A stretch of 64,000 bases of DNA, from positions 62,001-126,000 of the forward strand of contig NZ_BAAAFN010000011.1 of NCBI RefSeq assembly GCF_039523555.1. The letters are read 5' to 3'. The translations under genes and the position numbers were made by a program. Shown here piece after piece: positions 40,462 through 48,941 of this stretch (position 1 is its first letter; each line of letters opens with the position of its first letter). The stretch comes from Castellaniella daejeonensis. GTDB lineage: Bacteria; Pseudomonadota; Gammaproteobacteria; Burkholderiales; Burkholderiaceae_B. The notes under the pieces are model-generated. The model had not been told where the DNA came from and made no database searches. It saw only the letters and a list, made by a program, of their open reading frames with translations.

Positions 40462-42258
40462 ATGGCAAACGATACCCGCCAAGTCGTTCAAGGCGTCCAG
40501 GAAATGACCCCGTCCGAAGCCTTTGTCGAAACCTTGGTCGCCAATGGCGTGACCGAAATCTTCGGCATCATGGGTTCAGCGTTCATGGACGCCATGGACA
40601 TCTTCGCTCCGGCCGGCATCAAGCTGATTCCGGTGGTCCACGAGCAGGGCGCAGCCCACATGGCCGATGGCTTTGCCCGAGTCAGCGGTCGCACGGGCGT
40701 GGTGATCGGCCAGAATGGTCCCGGCATCAGCAACTGCGTCACCGCGATCGCCGCCGCCTACTGGGCCCACACTCCCGTGGTCATCGTCACCCCCGAGGCC
40801 GGCACCACCGGGATCGGTCTGGGTGGTTTCCAGGAAGCCAGGCAGTTGCCGATGTTCCAGGAATTCACCAAATACCAAGGCCATGTCACCCATCCGGCCC
40901 GCATGGCTGAATACACCGCTCGCTGCTTCGCCCGCGCCCGGGACGAAATGGGGCCAGCCCAGCTCAACATCCCCCGCGACTATTTCTACGGCAAGATCAA
41001 GTGCGAGATCCCCCTGCCCCAGCCACTGGATCGCGGTCCAGGCGGCGCGCGCAGCCTGGATGCAGCCGCAAAGCTGCTGGCCGAGGCCAGGTTTCCCGTG
41101 ATCATTTCCGGCGGCGGCGTGGTCATGGGCGACGCGATCGAGGAATGCAAGGCCCTGGCCGAACGCCTGGGCGCACCGGTGGTCAACAGCTACCTGCACA
41201 ACGATTCCTTTCCCGCCAGTCACCCACTATGGTGCGGCCCACTGGGTTACCAGGGTTCCAAGGCAGCCATGAAGCTGCTGGCCGACGCCGACGTGGTGCT
41301 GGCCCTGGGCACCCGTCTCGGTCCCTTCGGCACTCTGCCGCAGCACGGACTGGACTACTGGCCCAAGAACGCCAGGATCATCCAGGTCGACGCGGACAGC
41401 AAGATGCTGGGCCTGGTCAAGAAGATCACCGTGGGCGTCTGCGGCGACGCCAAGGCCTCCGCAGCTGAGATCTTCCGCCGCATCGACGGCATGAAGCTGG
41501 CCTGCGACGCCAACAAGGCCGAGCGCGCCGCCCGCATCCAGTCGGAAAAGGACGCCTGGGAGCAGGAACTGGCGGACTGGACTCATGAACGCGATCCGTT
41601 CAGCCTGGACATGATCGAGGAACAGCGCAAAGAGGAAGGCAACTGGTTGCATCCGCGCCAGGTGCTGCGCGAGCTGGAAAAGGCCATGCCGGAAGACGTG
41701 ATGGTATCCACCGACATCGGCAACATCAATTCGGTGGCCAACAGCTACTTGCGATTCGAGAAGCCCCGCAGCTTCTTCGCCGCCATGAGCTGGGGCAACT
41801 GCGGCTACGCCTTCCCGACCATCATTGGCGCCAAGGTCGCGGCACCGCACCGTCCGGCCGTGTCCTATGCGGGCGACGGAGCCTGGGGCATGAGCATGGG
41901 CGAAATCATGACCTGTGTACGACACGACATCCCCGTGACGGCCGTGGTATTCCACAACCGCCAATGGGGTGCGGAGAAGAAGAACCAGGTGGACTTCTAC
42001 AACCGCCGCTTCGTGGCGGGCGAACTGGAAAGCGAGAGCTTTGCCGGCATCGCCCGGGCCATGGGAGCCGAGGGCGTCGTGGTCGATCGCCTGGAGGATG
42101 TGGGTCCCGCCCTGCAGAAGGCCATCGACGCACAGATGAACGATCGCAAGACCACCGTGATCGAAATCATGTGCACCCGGGAACTGGGCGATCCTTTCCG
42201 TCGCGACGCACTTTCCAAGCCCGTCCGCCTGCTGGAAAAGTATCGCGATTACACCTGA
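40462..42258 (+). CDS. xsc: Sulfoacetaldehyde acetyltransferase
   Basis: The 598-residue thiamin-diphosphate enzyme converts sulfoacetaldehyde and phosphate to acetyl phosphate and sulfite. The three-domain layout is complete: an N-terminal PYR domain with the cofactor-activating Glu61 in VVHEQGAAHMADG, a central domain, and a PP domain with the GDG motif at residues 471-473 in YAGDGAWGMSMGEIMTC. The N-terminal MTPSEAFVETLVANGVTEIF and overall match are typical of Xsc rather than acetolactate synthase. CAGGAGA precedes the ATG. It forms an operon with pta, divergent from taurine dehydrogenase. Confidence 0.96.
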   Translation: MANDTRQVVQGVQEMTPSEAFVETLVANGVTEIFGIMGSAFMDAMDIFAPAGIKLIPVVHEQGAAHMADGFARVSGRTGVVIGQNGPGISNCVTAIAAAYWAHTPVVIVTPEAGTTGIGLGGFQEARQLPMFQEFTKYQGHVTHPARMAEYTARCFARARDEMGPAQLNIPRDYFYGKIKCEIPLPQPLDRGPGGARSLDAAAKLLAEARFPVIISGGGVVMGDAIEECKALAERLGAPVVNSYLHNDSFPASHPLWCGPLGYQGSKAAMKLLADADVVLALGTRLGPFGTLPQHGLDYWPKNARIIQVDADSKMLGLVKKITVGVCGDAKASAAEIFRRIDGMKLACDANKAERAARIQSEKDAWEQELADWTHERDPFSLDMIEEQRKEEGNWLHPRQVLRELEKAMPEDVMVSTDIGNINSVANSYLRFEKPRSFFAAMSWGNCGYAFPTIIGAKVAAPHRPAVSYAGDGAWGMSMGEIMTCVRHDIPVTAVVFHNRQWGAEKKNQVDFYNRRFVAGELESESFAGIARAMGAEGVVVDRLEDVGPALQKAIDAQMNDRKTTVIEIMCTRELGDPFRRDALSKPVRLLEKYRDYT

Positions 42259-42279
42259 CCCGGACTCGAGGAGACGCCC

Positions 42280-43248
42280 ATGCGCGCACAGGACATGCTG
42301 CTGGATGCCGCCCGGCGCGACCCGAAACGGATCGTCCTGTGCGAGGGGGGCGACCCGCGCGTGCGGGCAGCGGCCCGCCAGGCGGCTGCCGACGGCATCG
42401 CCCGAGTCTTTCTGCTGGAGTCTCCGGAGGACGTCCCGGGCGTCCACTGTGTCCGGCTCGCTGATTCCGGCTGGTTGGACTCGTTCGCAGAGGAACTGCT
42501 AACCCTGCGCCGCGCGCGCGGCATGACACCGGAACAAGCAAGGGACGCCGTCCGCCAGCCTCTGGTCTTCGCCGCTCTGATGGTGCGGCTCGGGCATGCC
42601 GACGGTTCCGTGGCGGGTGCCACCCATACCACGGCGGATGTGGTGCGCACCGCCATCCAGGTCATCGGCAGGCGGCCTGGCGTGCGGACCGTGTCCAGTT
42701 TCTTCGTGATGATGCGTGATGAGCCCTTTCCTACCGGGGGGCATGCCATGGTGTTCTCGGACTGCGGCCTGGTGATCGAGCCCGACAGCCGCGAACTGGC
42801 CGAGATCGCTCTGGCCTCGGCGCACAGCGCCCGGACCCTTCTGGGAATCGAACCGCGCGTCGCCATGCTTTCGTTCTCCACCCACGGCAGTGCCGCCCAT
42901 CAGCAGATCGACAAGATCCGGGAGGCCATGGAATTGGCCCGCCGGCAGGCGCCAGGCCTGCTCATCGACGGCGAAATGCAGCTCGACACCGCGATCGTGC
43001 CGGAAGTCGCCCAGCGCAAATGGCCACAGTCCCTCGTGGCAGGCAGAGCCAACGTGCTGGTCTTTCCCAGCCTGGACGCCGGAAACATCGGCTACAAGCT
43101 CGTCGAGCGCCTGGGTCATGCCACCGCCCTGGGACCGATCCTGCAGGGCCTGGACAAGCCGGCCAACGACCTGTCCAGGGGTTGTTCGGCGGAAGACATC
43201 CATCAGGTGATCGCCGTCACCGCCGTGCAGGCGGCCCGGTCGGACTGA
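42280..43248 (+). CDS. pta: Phosphate acetyltransferase
   Basis: The 322-residue enzyme turns acetyl phosphate and CoA into acetyl-CoA and phosphate, completing sulfonate carbon assimilation after Xsc. It has the PTA_PTB domain only, with no extra N-terminal domains. Typical stretches are VLCEGGDPRVRAAARQAA-like, SLVAGRANVLVFPSLDAGN and ATALGPILQGLDKPANDLSRG. It starts 21 bases after xsc with GAGGAGA in front of the ATG, so the two form one operon. It converges with the VWA gene at a gap of only four bases. Confidence 0.94.
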   Translation: MRAQDMLLDAARRDPKRIVLCEGGDPRVRAAARQAAADGIARVFLLESPEDVPGVHCVRLADSGWLDSFAEELLTLRRARGMTPEQARDAVRQPLVFAALMVRLGHADGSVAGATHTTADVVRTAIQVIGRRPGVRTVSSFFVMMRDEPFPTGGHAMVFSDCGLVIEPDSRELAEIALASAHSARTLLGIEPRVAMLSFSTHGSAAHQQIDKIREAMELARRQAPGLLIDGEMQLDTAIVPEVAQRKWPQSLVAGRANVLVFPSLDAGNIGYKLVERLGHATALGPILQGLDKPANDLSRGCSAEDIHQVIAVTAVQAARSD

Positions 43249-43252
43249 CGCG

Positions 43253-44971
43253 TCATCGGTGCCGCGGCACCAGCGTCCGGATCAGCGCCTGCAGCGCCTG
43301 CATGGTCACGCCACCATCCAGGTTCAACCCGATCGAATGCGGGTAATAGCCGCTCAGGTCCTGGTTCACGCCGACCGCCAGAATCTCGACGCCGCGCTCG
43401 TGCGTGTAATGGCGCACCACCTCTCGCAGATGCGCGTCGAGGAATCCGGGCGGATTGGCCAAGGTGGTTGCGCTGTCCATTGGACCGCCGTCGGATACGA
43501 CCCACAGAATCCTGCGCTGCTCGTCCCGCTGGGCCAGCAGGCGTTCGCAGGCCCATTGCACGGCTTCGCCGTCGATGCCCTCGCGGAACAGTTCCGGCTT
43601 CATGACGGCCGTCAGTCCCAGTCGGCCCTGTCGGCGCGGCATGGATTGCGACCAGAAGACCAGATGCTGCAATTCATTGAGCCGGCCTGGATGCCCAGGA
43701 CGGCCGCGCGCCGCCTGCCATTCGCGAGCCGGCCGGCCGCCGTTCCAGGCCCCTGTGGTGAAGCCCAGCAGTTCAAACGGCACGTTGGCGCGGCTGAACA
43801 CGCGCGCCAGCAGATCCATCAGCAGCGCCAAGCGAGGGCCGTGATGCCGCATCGATCCAGAGCAGTCCAGCAACAACGTGATCCGAGCCTGTGCGACGGG
43901 TTCATCACGCTCACGAAAGAATATCCGGTGGTCGCCGGGCGAACCGACCAGTTGCGCAAGGCGGCGACCGTCGATCAATCCTTCGTCCTGGCCGAACAGC
44001 CGGCCGGAAGGCTGAGGCTCGAACAGCAGCCGCCGCAAGGCGTGCGCCAGACGGGACAGCGACCAGGGCAGACGGGCGACTTCTGCGTCGAGACGGCGGC
44101 GATAGTTCAGAAGCAAGGCCGGACGCACCAGACTGACGGCTTCGACGATCCGATCGTGGCGCCGTGTCCAGACGGCATAGACCGGGCCGGCCGCCTCGGC
44201 GGACGACGAACCGTCCGCCGCCAGGCTTGCAGCTTCGCCTTCGTCGTCCTCCGGTGGCAGCAGGGCCACGGAAAAATCCGTATGCCGCCTTGCCGGACGT
44301 TTCTTTTCCTTTCCGACCATGTCCTGGAACCATTGAGCCAGCACCGTCGCCAATTTCGCCGCTTCGGGGGCGTAGGCCGCCTGGTCCGTGCGCAGCCGGC
44401 GCAGCCGCGCCAGCGGCCCGGCCAGCAAGGGTCCCATCAGATAGCGCGCAGACTCTATCTGGTCTTCCAGGAATTCCGGGAGCGATTCGTCAAACAGCTT
44501 GCTCCGGACCATCAGGGCGAGGCAGAGCAGGTGTTGGCCCGTCCGGGACTCGGCCAGACCGGAACCCAGGAAAAGCAACAGCCACTGCTCGAAGCGCCGG
44601 CGCAGGTTGCCATTCATGCCTGGCCAGCGCCCAGGCGCCAAAGTCTCTACGCGCCACTGCTCCAGCCACTCGAAAATCAGTGCGGCGACTGGGTCACGGG
44701 AGGGGCTGTGATTCCGATGAAGCCGCGCGTCTGACTGCAGCAGGCGCAGGGCCAGCGCGTCAGCCAGTGCGCGGTAGGCAGACGGATCGTCCAGCCCCGG
44801 CTGCGTCTGCAGATGAGGGGCACCGGCTGGCAAGGGGGTGTCGCCGTTCCAGGGCCGGCCAGCTTCGAAGTGCACCCGCGGCTGCTGGGACAGTGCCCGG
44901 ACCGTCGCGGCCGTCCGGGCCTCCAGCGCATGGCGACGTGCCCAGTCGCGGGGGTCAGATGCCGTCGCCAT
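43253..44971 (-). CDS. VWA-domain protein, CobT-like (partner of an AAA+ ATPase)
   Basis: The 572-residue protein resembles the CobT subunit family. A helical N-terminal region (about 60-220) is followed by an acidic/Ser-rich linker (about 238-262). The C-terminal von Willebrand A domain (about 362-570) has the MIDAS motif DCSGS at residues 369-373. It follows a CobS-like ATPase gene, overlapping it by 17 bases, so they form a MoxR/VWA-type pair. CobN, the large cobaltochelatase subunit, is absent, and nothing else here concerns cobalamin. A role as a chaperone pair that activates an enzyme of the island is possible. Confidence 0.75.
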   Translation of the reverse strand: MATASDPRDWARRHALEARTAATVRALSQQPRVHFEAGRPWNGDTPLPAGAPHLQTQPGLDDPSAYRALADALALRLLQSDARLHRNHSPSRDPVAALIFEWLEQWRVETLAPGRWPGMNGNLRRRFEQWLLLFLGSGLAESRTGQHLLCLALMVRSKLFDESLPEFLEDQIESARYLMGPLLAGPLARLRRLRTDQAAYAPEAAKLATVLAQWFQDMVGKEKKRPARRHTDFSVALLPPEDDEGEAASLAADGSSSAEAAGPVYAVWTRRHDRIVEAVSLVRPALLLNYRRRLDAEVARLPWSLSRLAHALRRLLFEPQPSGRLFGQDEGLIDGRRLAQLVGSPGDHRIFFRERDEPVAQARITLLLDCSGSMRHHGPRLALLMDLLARVFSRANVPFELLGFTTGAWNGGRPAREWQAARGRPGHPGRLNELQHLVFWSQSMPRRQGRLGLTAVMKPELFREGIDGEAVQWACERLLAQRDEQRRILWVVSDGGPMDSATTLANPPGFLDAHLREVVRHYTHERGVEILAVGVNQDLSGYYPHSIGLNLDGGVTMQALQALIRTLVPRHR

Positions 44972-45950
44972 GCCCGCGGAGCGGGTCGGCAGCCGTCGTC
45001 CCCAGATCCATGTCGAAACAGCGCTGAAAGTACTCCGCCACGACGTCTTGCTCAGAAGCGTCGCATTTATTCAAGAATGCGTAGCGGAAAGCGCGGGCAG
45101 GCGACTGAAAGATCCGCAGGTTTTCCGCCCAGGATATCAGGGTGCGCGGCGACATCAGCGTGGACAGGTCGCCGCTTTGGAACCCGGCGCGCGTCAGCGC
45201 GGCGACTTCGACCATGGCGGCGATCAGGCGGCGGCCTTCGGGATGGTTCAGTTCGGGCACCTGCACGGCAACAATCTCGATTTCCGTCTCGGGACTGAGA
45301 TAATTCAGGGTAGCGACGATGTTCCAGCGATCCAACTGCGCGTGGTTGAGGCGCTGGACACCGTAGTACAGGCCGCTGCTGTCGCCCAGCCCCACGCTGT
45401 TGGCGGTGGCGAACAGGCGAAAACCTGAATGCGGGGCGATGACCCGGTTCTGGTCCAGCAGCGTGAAATACCCGTCGCGCTCCAGGATACGCTGCAGGAC
45501 GAACATGACTTCCGGCCGTCCCGCATCGTATTCGTCGAGCACCAGCGCCATGGGCCGCTGCAGCGCCCAGGGCAGGATGCCTTCCTTGAATTCCGTGACC
45601 TGGCGGCCATCGCGCAGCACGATGGCATCGCGCCCGACCAGATCCAGGCGGCTGATGTGGCCGTCCAGGTTGACCCGGATGCAGGGCCAGTTCAGGCGGG
45701 CTGCGACCTGTTCGATATGCGTGGACTTGCCCGTACCGTGCATTCCCTGGATCAGGACGCGCCGGTTGCACGAAAACCCGGCCAGGATAGCCAGGGTCGT
45801 GTCCGGGTCGAAGTGGTAGTTCGGATCGGCTTCGGGCACATGCTCGCCGGGTTCGGCGAACGCCATGACCTCGAGGTCGCTGTCCAGGCCGAAGCTGTCG
45901 CGCACGGACAGTCGTGTCGTGCCCAGGTCCGTGTCGACCAGACGCTTCAC
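44955..45950 (-). CDS. MoxR/CobS-like AAA+ ATPase
   Basis: The 331-residue ATPase has Walker A GMHGTGKST at residues 69-77, Walker B MALVLDEYD at 124-132, and a sensor region with RLFATANSVGLGDSSGLY. The FDPDTTLAILAGFSCNRRVL lead-in is typical of CobS. GTG at 45950 is chosen because it overlaps the IclR stop by four bases (GTGA) and gives a CobS-type N terminus; no ATG lies close by in frame. With the downstream VWA protein it forms a two-part machine of the CobST/MoxR-VWA kind. Its client is unknown. Confidence 0.78.
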   Translation of the reverse strand: MKRLVDTDLGTTRLSVRDSFGLDSDLEVMAFAEPGEHVPEADPNYHFDPDTTLAILAGFSCNRRVLIQGMHGTGKSTHIEQVAARLNWPCIRVNLDGHISRLDLVGRDAIVLRDGRQVTEFKEGILPWALQRPMALVLDEYDAGRPEVMFVLQRILERDGYFTLLDQNRVIAPHSGFRLFATANSVGLGDSSGLYYGVQRLNHAQLDRWNIVATLNYLSPETEIEIVAVQVPELNHPEGRRLIAAMVEVAALTRAGFQSGDLSTLMSPRTLISWAENLRIFQSPARAFRYAFLNKCDASEQDVVAEYFQRCFDMDLGTTAADPLRGHGDGI

Positions 45951-46777
45951 GATGTGGCCCGCTGCCGGGTTGGGCTGCGCTCCGGATAGCTGCCGGCCTC
46001 GATGTCCGCCAATGCCTGCGCAGCGCGGCGCAGCGCAGGCAGGCAGGACTTGATGCGCTCTGCCTGGAACCGGATCGTTGGCGCCTGGATGGCGATGCCC
46101 AGGTTGGACTTGCCCGACGGCATCGGCACCAGCATGGCGACGCAGGTCAGGCCAGGCAGGAATTCTTCGTTGTCCAGGGCGTAGCCGTCCTTGGAGGCCC
46201 GTCGCAGCTCGGCCTCCAGCGCCTGCGGGTCGGTGATCGTCTTTTCCGTGTACTTCTCGAGCGTGCCCGGCACCAGCAGACGCTTGCGCTGCGAGGCCGT
46301 CATCTGCGTCAGGAAGAGTTTTCCGCTGGCAGAGCAATGCAGGGGCACCCGGGACCCGGGATGCAGATAGAAACGCAAGGGCGCCGGTGTTTCCACACGG
46401 TCCAGGTAAAGAACCTCGCTGCTGGCGCAACTGGTGATGTTGCAGCTTTCGCCAACTTCGGATACCAGAGTGCGCAGCACGTTGCGGCGTGCGCCGTGCA
46501 CGGTGTTATTCAGCAGCAGGTTTTCCGCGATCCGCCGCAAGCGTACGCCGGTACTGTAATGGCGACCATCCCCGTCGCGCTGGATCATGCCGGCGCTGTC
46601 GAGCTGCTGCAGCATGCGGTGCAGCGTGGGCTTGGGCAGCCCCAGTTCTTCTACCAGACTCTGGAGAGAGAAGTACTGGTCCTTTTCCGCGATCACTTCC
46701 AGGAGCGCGAACAGGCGAATGGCGGGAGTGTCGCCATCCAATTTGGTCGGCATGGGGGCAAGTTCGACTGGACGCAT
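45947..46777 (-). CDS. IclR family transcriptional regulator (first gene of the AAA+/VWA operon)
   Basis: The 276-residue protein has an N-terminal winged helix (AIRLFALLEVIAEKDQYFSL, LGLPKPTLHRMLQQLDSAG). The C-terminal effector domain carries GESCNITSCASSEVLYLDRV and VPLHCSASGKLFL, the usual ligand-pocket region. It is translationally coupled to the CobS-like gene (GTGA overlap) and divergent from thiO across 69 AT-rich bases. It is clearly related to the IclR protein encoded at 53841-54605, sharing GE[ST]CN and VPLHC[ST]ASGKLFL. It probably senses a sulfonate intermediate; the ligand is unknown. Confidence 0.88.
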   Translation of the reverse strand: MRPVELAPMPTKLDGDTPAIRLFALLEVIAEKDQYFSLQSLVEELGLPKPTLHRMLQQLDSAGMIQRDGDGRHYSTGVRLRRIAENLLLNNTVHGARRNVLRTLVSEVGESCNITSCASSEVLYLDRVETPAPLRFYLHPGSRVPLHCSASGKLFLTQMTASQRKRLLVPGTLEKYTEKTITDPQALEAELRRASKDGYALDNEEFLPGLTCVAMLVPMPSGKSNLGIAIQAPTIRFQAERIKSCLPALRRAAQALADIEAGSYPERSPTRQRATS

Positions 46778-46846
46778 GGGGTTCTAGGTCTTATATTTCA
46801 ATAACAGGAACTTATTGTACCGATTTTAGAATTTTTAGCTAGGTTT

Positions 46847-47917
46847 ATGATGCAAATCGGAATCGCGGGCGCTGGCGTACTCGGACGGCTACTGGCCTGG
46901 AGACTGGTTCGTGCAGGCCATCGAGTGACTATCTTCGATCCGGCGGACGGTCCGCAAGCCAGGGGCGCCGCCGGATGGACGGCGGCGGGCATGCTCTCAC
47001 CGTCCGCCGAACTCGAATGCTCCGACCTCCAGGTCTTCCAGGACGGCCTGGATTCGATCAAGATGTGGTCGGAGATTGTCGCTGCGCTGCCCGGCGCCCC
47101 CGATTTCGCCCGCCACGGCAGCCTGCTTTTGGCGCATCGCGGCGACGGCGGGGCCGCGCGCCGCCTGGTGGACCTCATCGAGCGCAAGGCACCAGAACCC
47201 CACCGACCCCGGCCGCTGGACGCCGAGTCCCTGGGCGAGCTGGAACCGGACGTCCACGGCCCTTCTCTGGCCTGGTTCCTGCCCCACGAGGGGGCCATCG
47301 ATCCGACGCAACTCATGCCGGCATTGTACGAAGGGGCGAAGACGGCCGACTGGCGCTGGAGCCGGACGGTGAAAGAAGTGGGCACCGGCTTTCTCGTGGC
47401 TGGCGGACTGCGGCATGTCTTCGATCATGTGTTCGACGTGCGCGGCCTGGGACAGCGTCCCGCGAAAGGCCCCGCCGCCGGCTGCATGGATGTACGCGGC
47501 GTCCGGGGAGAGATCTTCCTGGTGCAGAATCGGAACGTCCGGCTGGCGCGGCCCGTGCGTCTGCTGCACCCGCGTCATCGCGTCTACATCGTGCCGCGTC
47601 GCGACCATCATTTCGTCATCGGCGCGAGCGAAATCGAAAGCGAGGACCGCTCCCCCGTGTCATTGCGCACCACGGTCGAACTGCTGGCAGCCGCGCACAG
47701 CGTGCTGCCTGGCCTGGCCGAAGCGCGCATCGTGCACATGGAAACCAACCTGCGCCCGGCCCTGCGCGACAACCTGCCCCGGATCGAACAAGCATCGGGC
47801 CTGACCCGCATCAACGGCCTATTCCGTCATGGATGGATGATCGCACCGGCCATGGCCGAGCGCGCGATCATCCAGGCCGGCATACCCTTCCCTTCCCGAG
47901 GAGCCACCGCTGCATGA
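46847..47917 (+). CDS. thiO: Glycine oxidase-type thiamine biosynthesis protein
   Basis: The 356-residue DAO-family flavoprotein has the FAD motif GAGVLG at residues 8-13 and a WTAAGMLSPSAELECSD segment near residue 45, typical of ThiO. ThiO oxidises glycine to iminoglycine, a building block of the thiamin thiazole in aerobes. The assignment is secured by the thiS gene that overlaps its end by four bases and by thiG next. A cobalamin or TPP riboswitch was not seen in the short upstream gap. Confidence 0.88.
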   Translation: MMQIGIAGAGVLGRLLAWRLVRAGHRVTIFDPADGPQARGAAGWTAAGMLSPSAELECSDLQVFQDGLDSIKMWSEIVAALPGAPDFARHGSLLLAHRGDGGAARRLVDLIERKAPEPHRPRPLDAESLGELEPDVHGPSLAWFLPHEGAIDPTQLMPALYEGAKTADWRWSRTVKEVGTGFLVAGGLRHVFDHVFDVRGLGQRPAKGPAAGCMDVRGVRGEIFLVQNRNVRLARPVRLLHPRHRVYIVPRRDHHFVIGASEIESEDRSPVSLRTTVELLAAAHSVLPGLAEARIVHMETNLRPALRDNLPRIEQASGLTRINGLFRHGWMIAPAMAERAIIQAGIPFPSRGATAA

Positions 47918-48135
47918 ACATCATTCCGATCTACTTCAATGGAGATGCCCGCACCGTGCCCGAGGACTCTACCCTGCGGCAGGCCCTGGCTCTGCTGGTA
48001 CCCGGTGGAATGCCGGACGGCATGCCACTGGCCACCGCGCTCAACGGCAACCATGTCTCTCGTTCCCAGCGGGAACGGACCCGCGTGTCAGCGGGAGACC
48101 ACATCACTACATTCACCCCCATCGTCGGAGGTTGA
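47914..48135 (+). CDS. thiS: Sulfur carrier protein ThiS
   Basis: The 73-residue ubiquitin-like protein ends in the required GG (TTFTPIVGG), whose last glycine is thiocarboxylated to donate sulfur to the thiazole. It starts with the strand IIPIYFNGDARTVPEDST and has the middle LATALNGNHVSRS. GAGGAG stands a short distance before the ATG at 47914, which overlaps the thiO stop (ATGA). ThiF and a sulfurtransferase needed to charge it are not in the window. Confidence 0.92.
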   Translation: MNIIPIYFNGDARTVPEDSTLRQALALLVPGGMPDGMPLATALNGNHVSRSQRERTRVSAGDHITTFTPIVGG

Positions 48136-48140
48136 ACGCC

Positions 48141-48923
48141 ATGAGCTGGAAAATCGCCGATCGTGAACTCGACAGCCGCTTCCTCCTCGGAACGGCTGCC
48201 TACCCTTCCCCGCAAATCATGCTGGACGCCGTGCGCGCATCCGGCGCCCAGGTCGTCACAGTCGGCCTCAAGCGCCAGTCAGCAGCCGGCGCCTGCGGCG
48301 GACAACTCTTTTTCTCGATGCTCCGGGATCTGGGATGCCATTTACTGCCGAATACGGCAGGCTGCAGCACGGCGGCCGAGGCAGTCGCACTGGCTCGCAT
48401 GGCGCGAGAAATCTTCGATACATCCTGGATCAAGCTGGAGGTCATCGGGGACGAGCACACGCTGCAGCCGGACGTCTTCGAACTGGTCGCGGCTGCCGGA
48501 ACGCTGGCGCGCGAAGGCTTCCAGGTCTTCCCCTACTGCACGGACGACCTGGTTGTCTGCCGGCGCCTGCTGGACGCTGGCTGCGTCGCTCTGATGCCCT
48601 GGGCCGCGCCCATCGGCTCCGGCCAGGGCCTGATCAATCCGCCAGCGCTGCGCACCTTGCGCGAGCGTCTGCCGGATGCGCCTCTGATCGTCGACGCCGG
48701 CATCGGTTCACCGATGGACGCCGCTCAAGCGATGGAACTCGGCTTCGATGCAGTCCTTCTGAATTCGGCCGTTTCTCGTGCCCTGGATCCGGTCCGCATG
48801 GCCGAGGCCTTCAAATGGGCCATCCAGGCGGGGCGGCTGGCCTGGGAAGCTGGCATCATGGCCGAACAGGACATGGCCGTCGCCACGACGCCAGTCTCGG
48901 GCCGCCCCTTCGTGCTGGACTGA
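48141..48923 (+). CDS. thiG: Thiazole synthase
   Basis: ThiG condenses iminoglycine, deoxyxylulose phosphate and the ThiS thiocarboxylate to the thiazole phosphate of thiamin. The 260-residue barrel has LGTAAYPS, the VVTVGLKRQ strand (usually VTVALRR in housekeeping ThiG), LPNTAGCSTAAEAV, the catalytic lysine region SWIKLEVIGDE and VDAGIGSPMDAAQAMELG. CGGAGGT precedes the ATG at 48141. The set is thiO-thiS-thiG only; thiE, thiC and thiF are not here. Confidence 0.93.
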   Translation: MSWKIADRELDSRFLLGTAAYPSPQIMLDAVRASGAQVVTVGLKRQSAAGACGGQLFFSMLRDLGCHLLPNTAGCSTAAEAVALARMAREIFDTSWIKLEVIGDEHTLQPDVFELVAAAGTLAREGFQVFPYCTDDLVVCRRLLDAGCVALMPWAAPIGSGQGLINPPALRTLRERLPDAPLIVDAGIGSPMDAAQAMELGFDAVLLNSAVSRALDPVRMAEAFKWAIQAGRLAWEAGIMAEQDMAVATTPVSGRPFVLD

Positions 48924-48925
48924 CG

Positions 48926-48941
48926 CCGCCGGCGATGGCGG
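48926..48941. terminator. Small hairpin between thiG and the TRAP binding-protein gene
   Basis: CCGCC and GGCGG pair around a six-base loop in the 18-base gap between these convergent genes, followed on the plus strand by TTATT. It is short, so the terminator call is tentative. Confidence 0.35.

Noticed and set aside
40462..42258. Acetolactate synthase
   Set aside because: The protein is of the same superfamily, but the N-terminal segment, coupling to pta and the taurine dehydrogenase neighbours identify Xsc.
43253..45950. Cobaltochelatase CobS-CobT as a cobalamin pathway pair
   Set aside because: No CobN or other cobalamin gene is nearby, and the operon is headed by an IclR regulator inside a sulfonate block. 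The fold similarity is accepted but the function is not.
46778..46846. TPP riboswitch before thiO
   Set aside because: The gap is only 69 bases, AT-rich, and lacks the conserved THI-box sequence.
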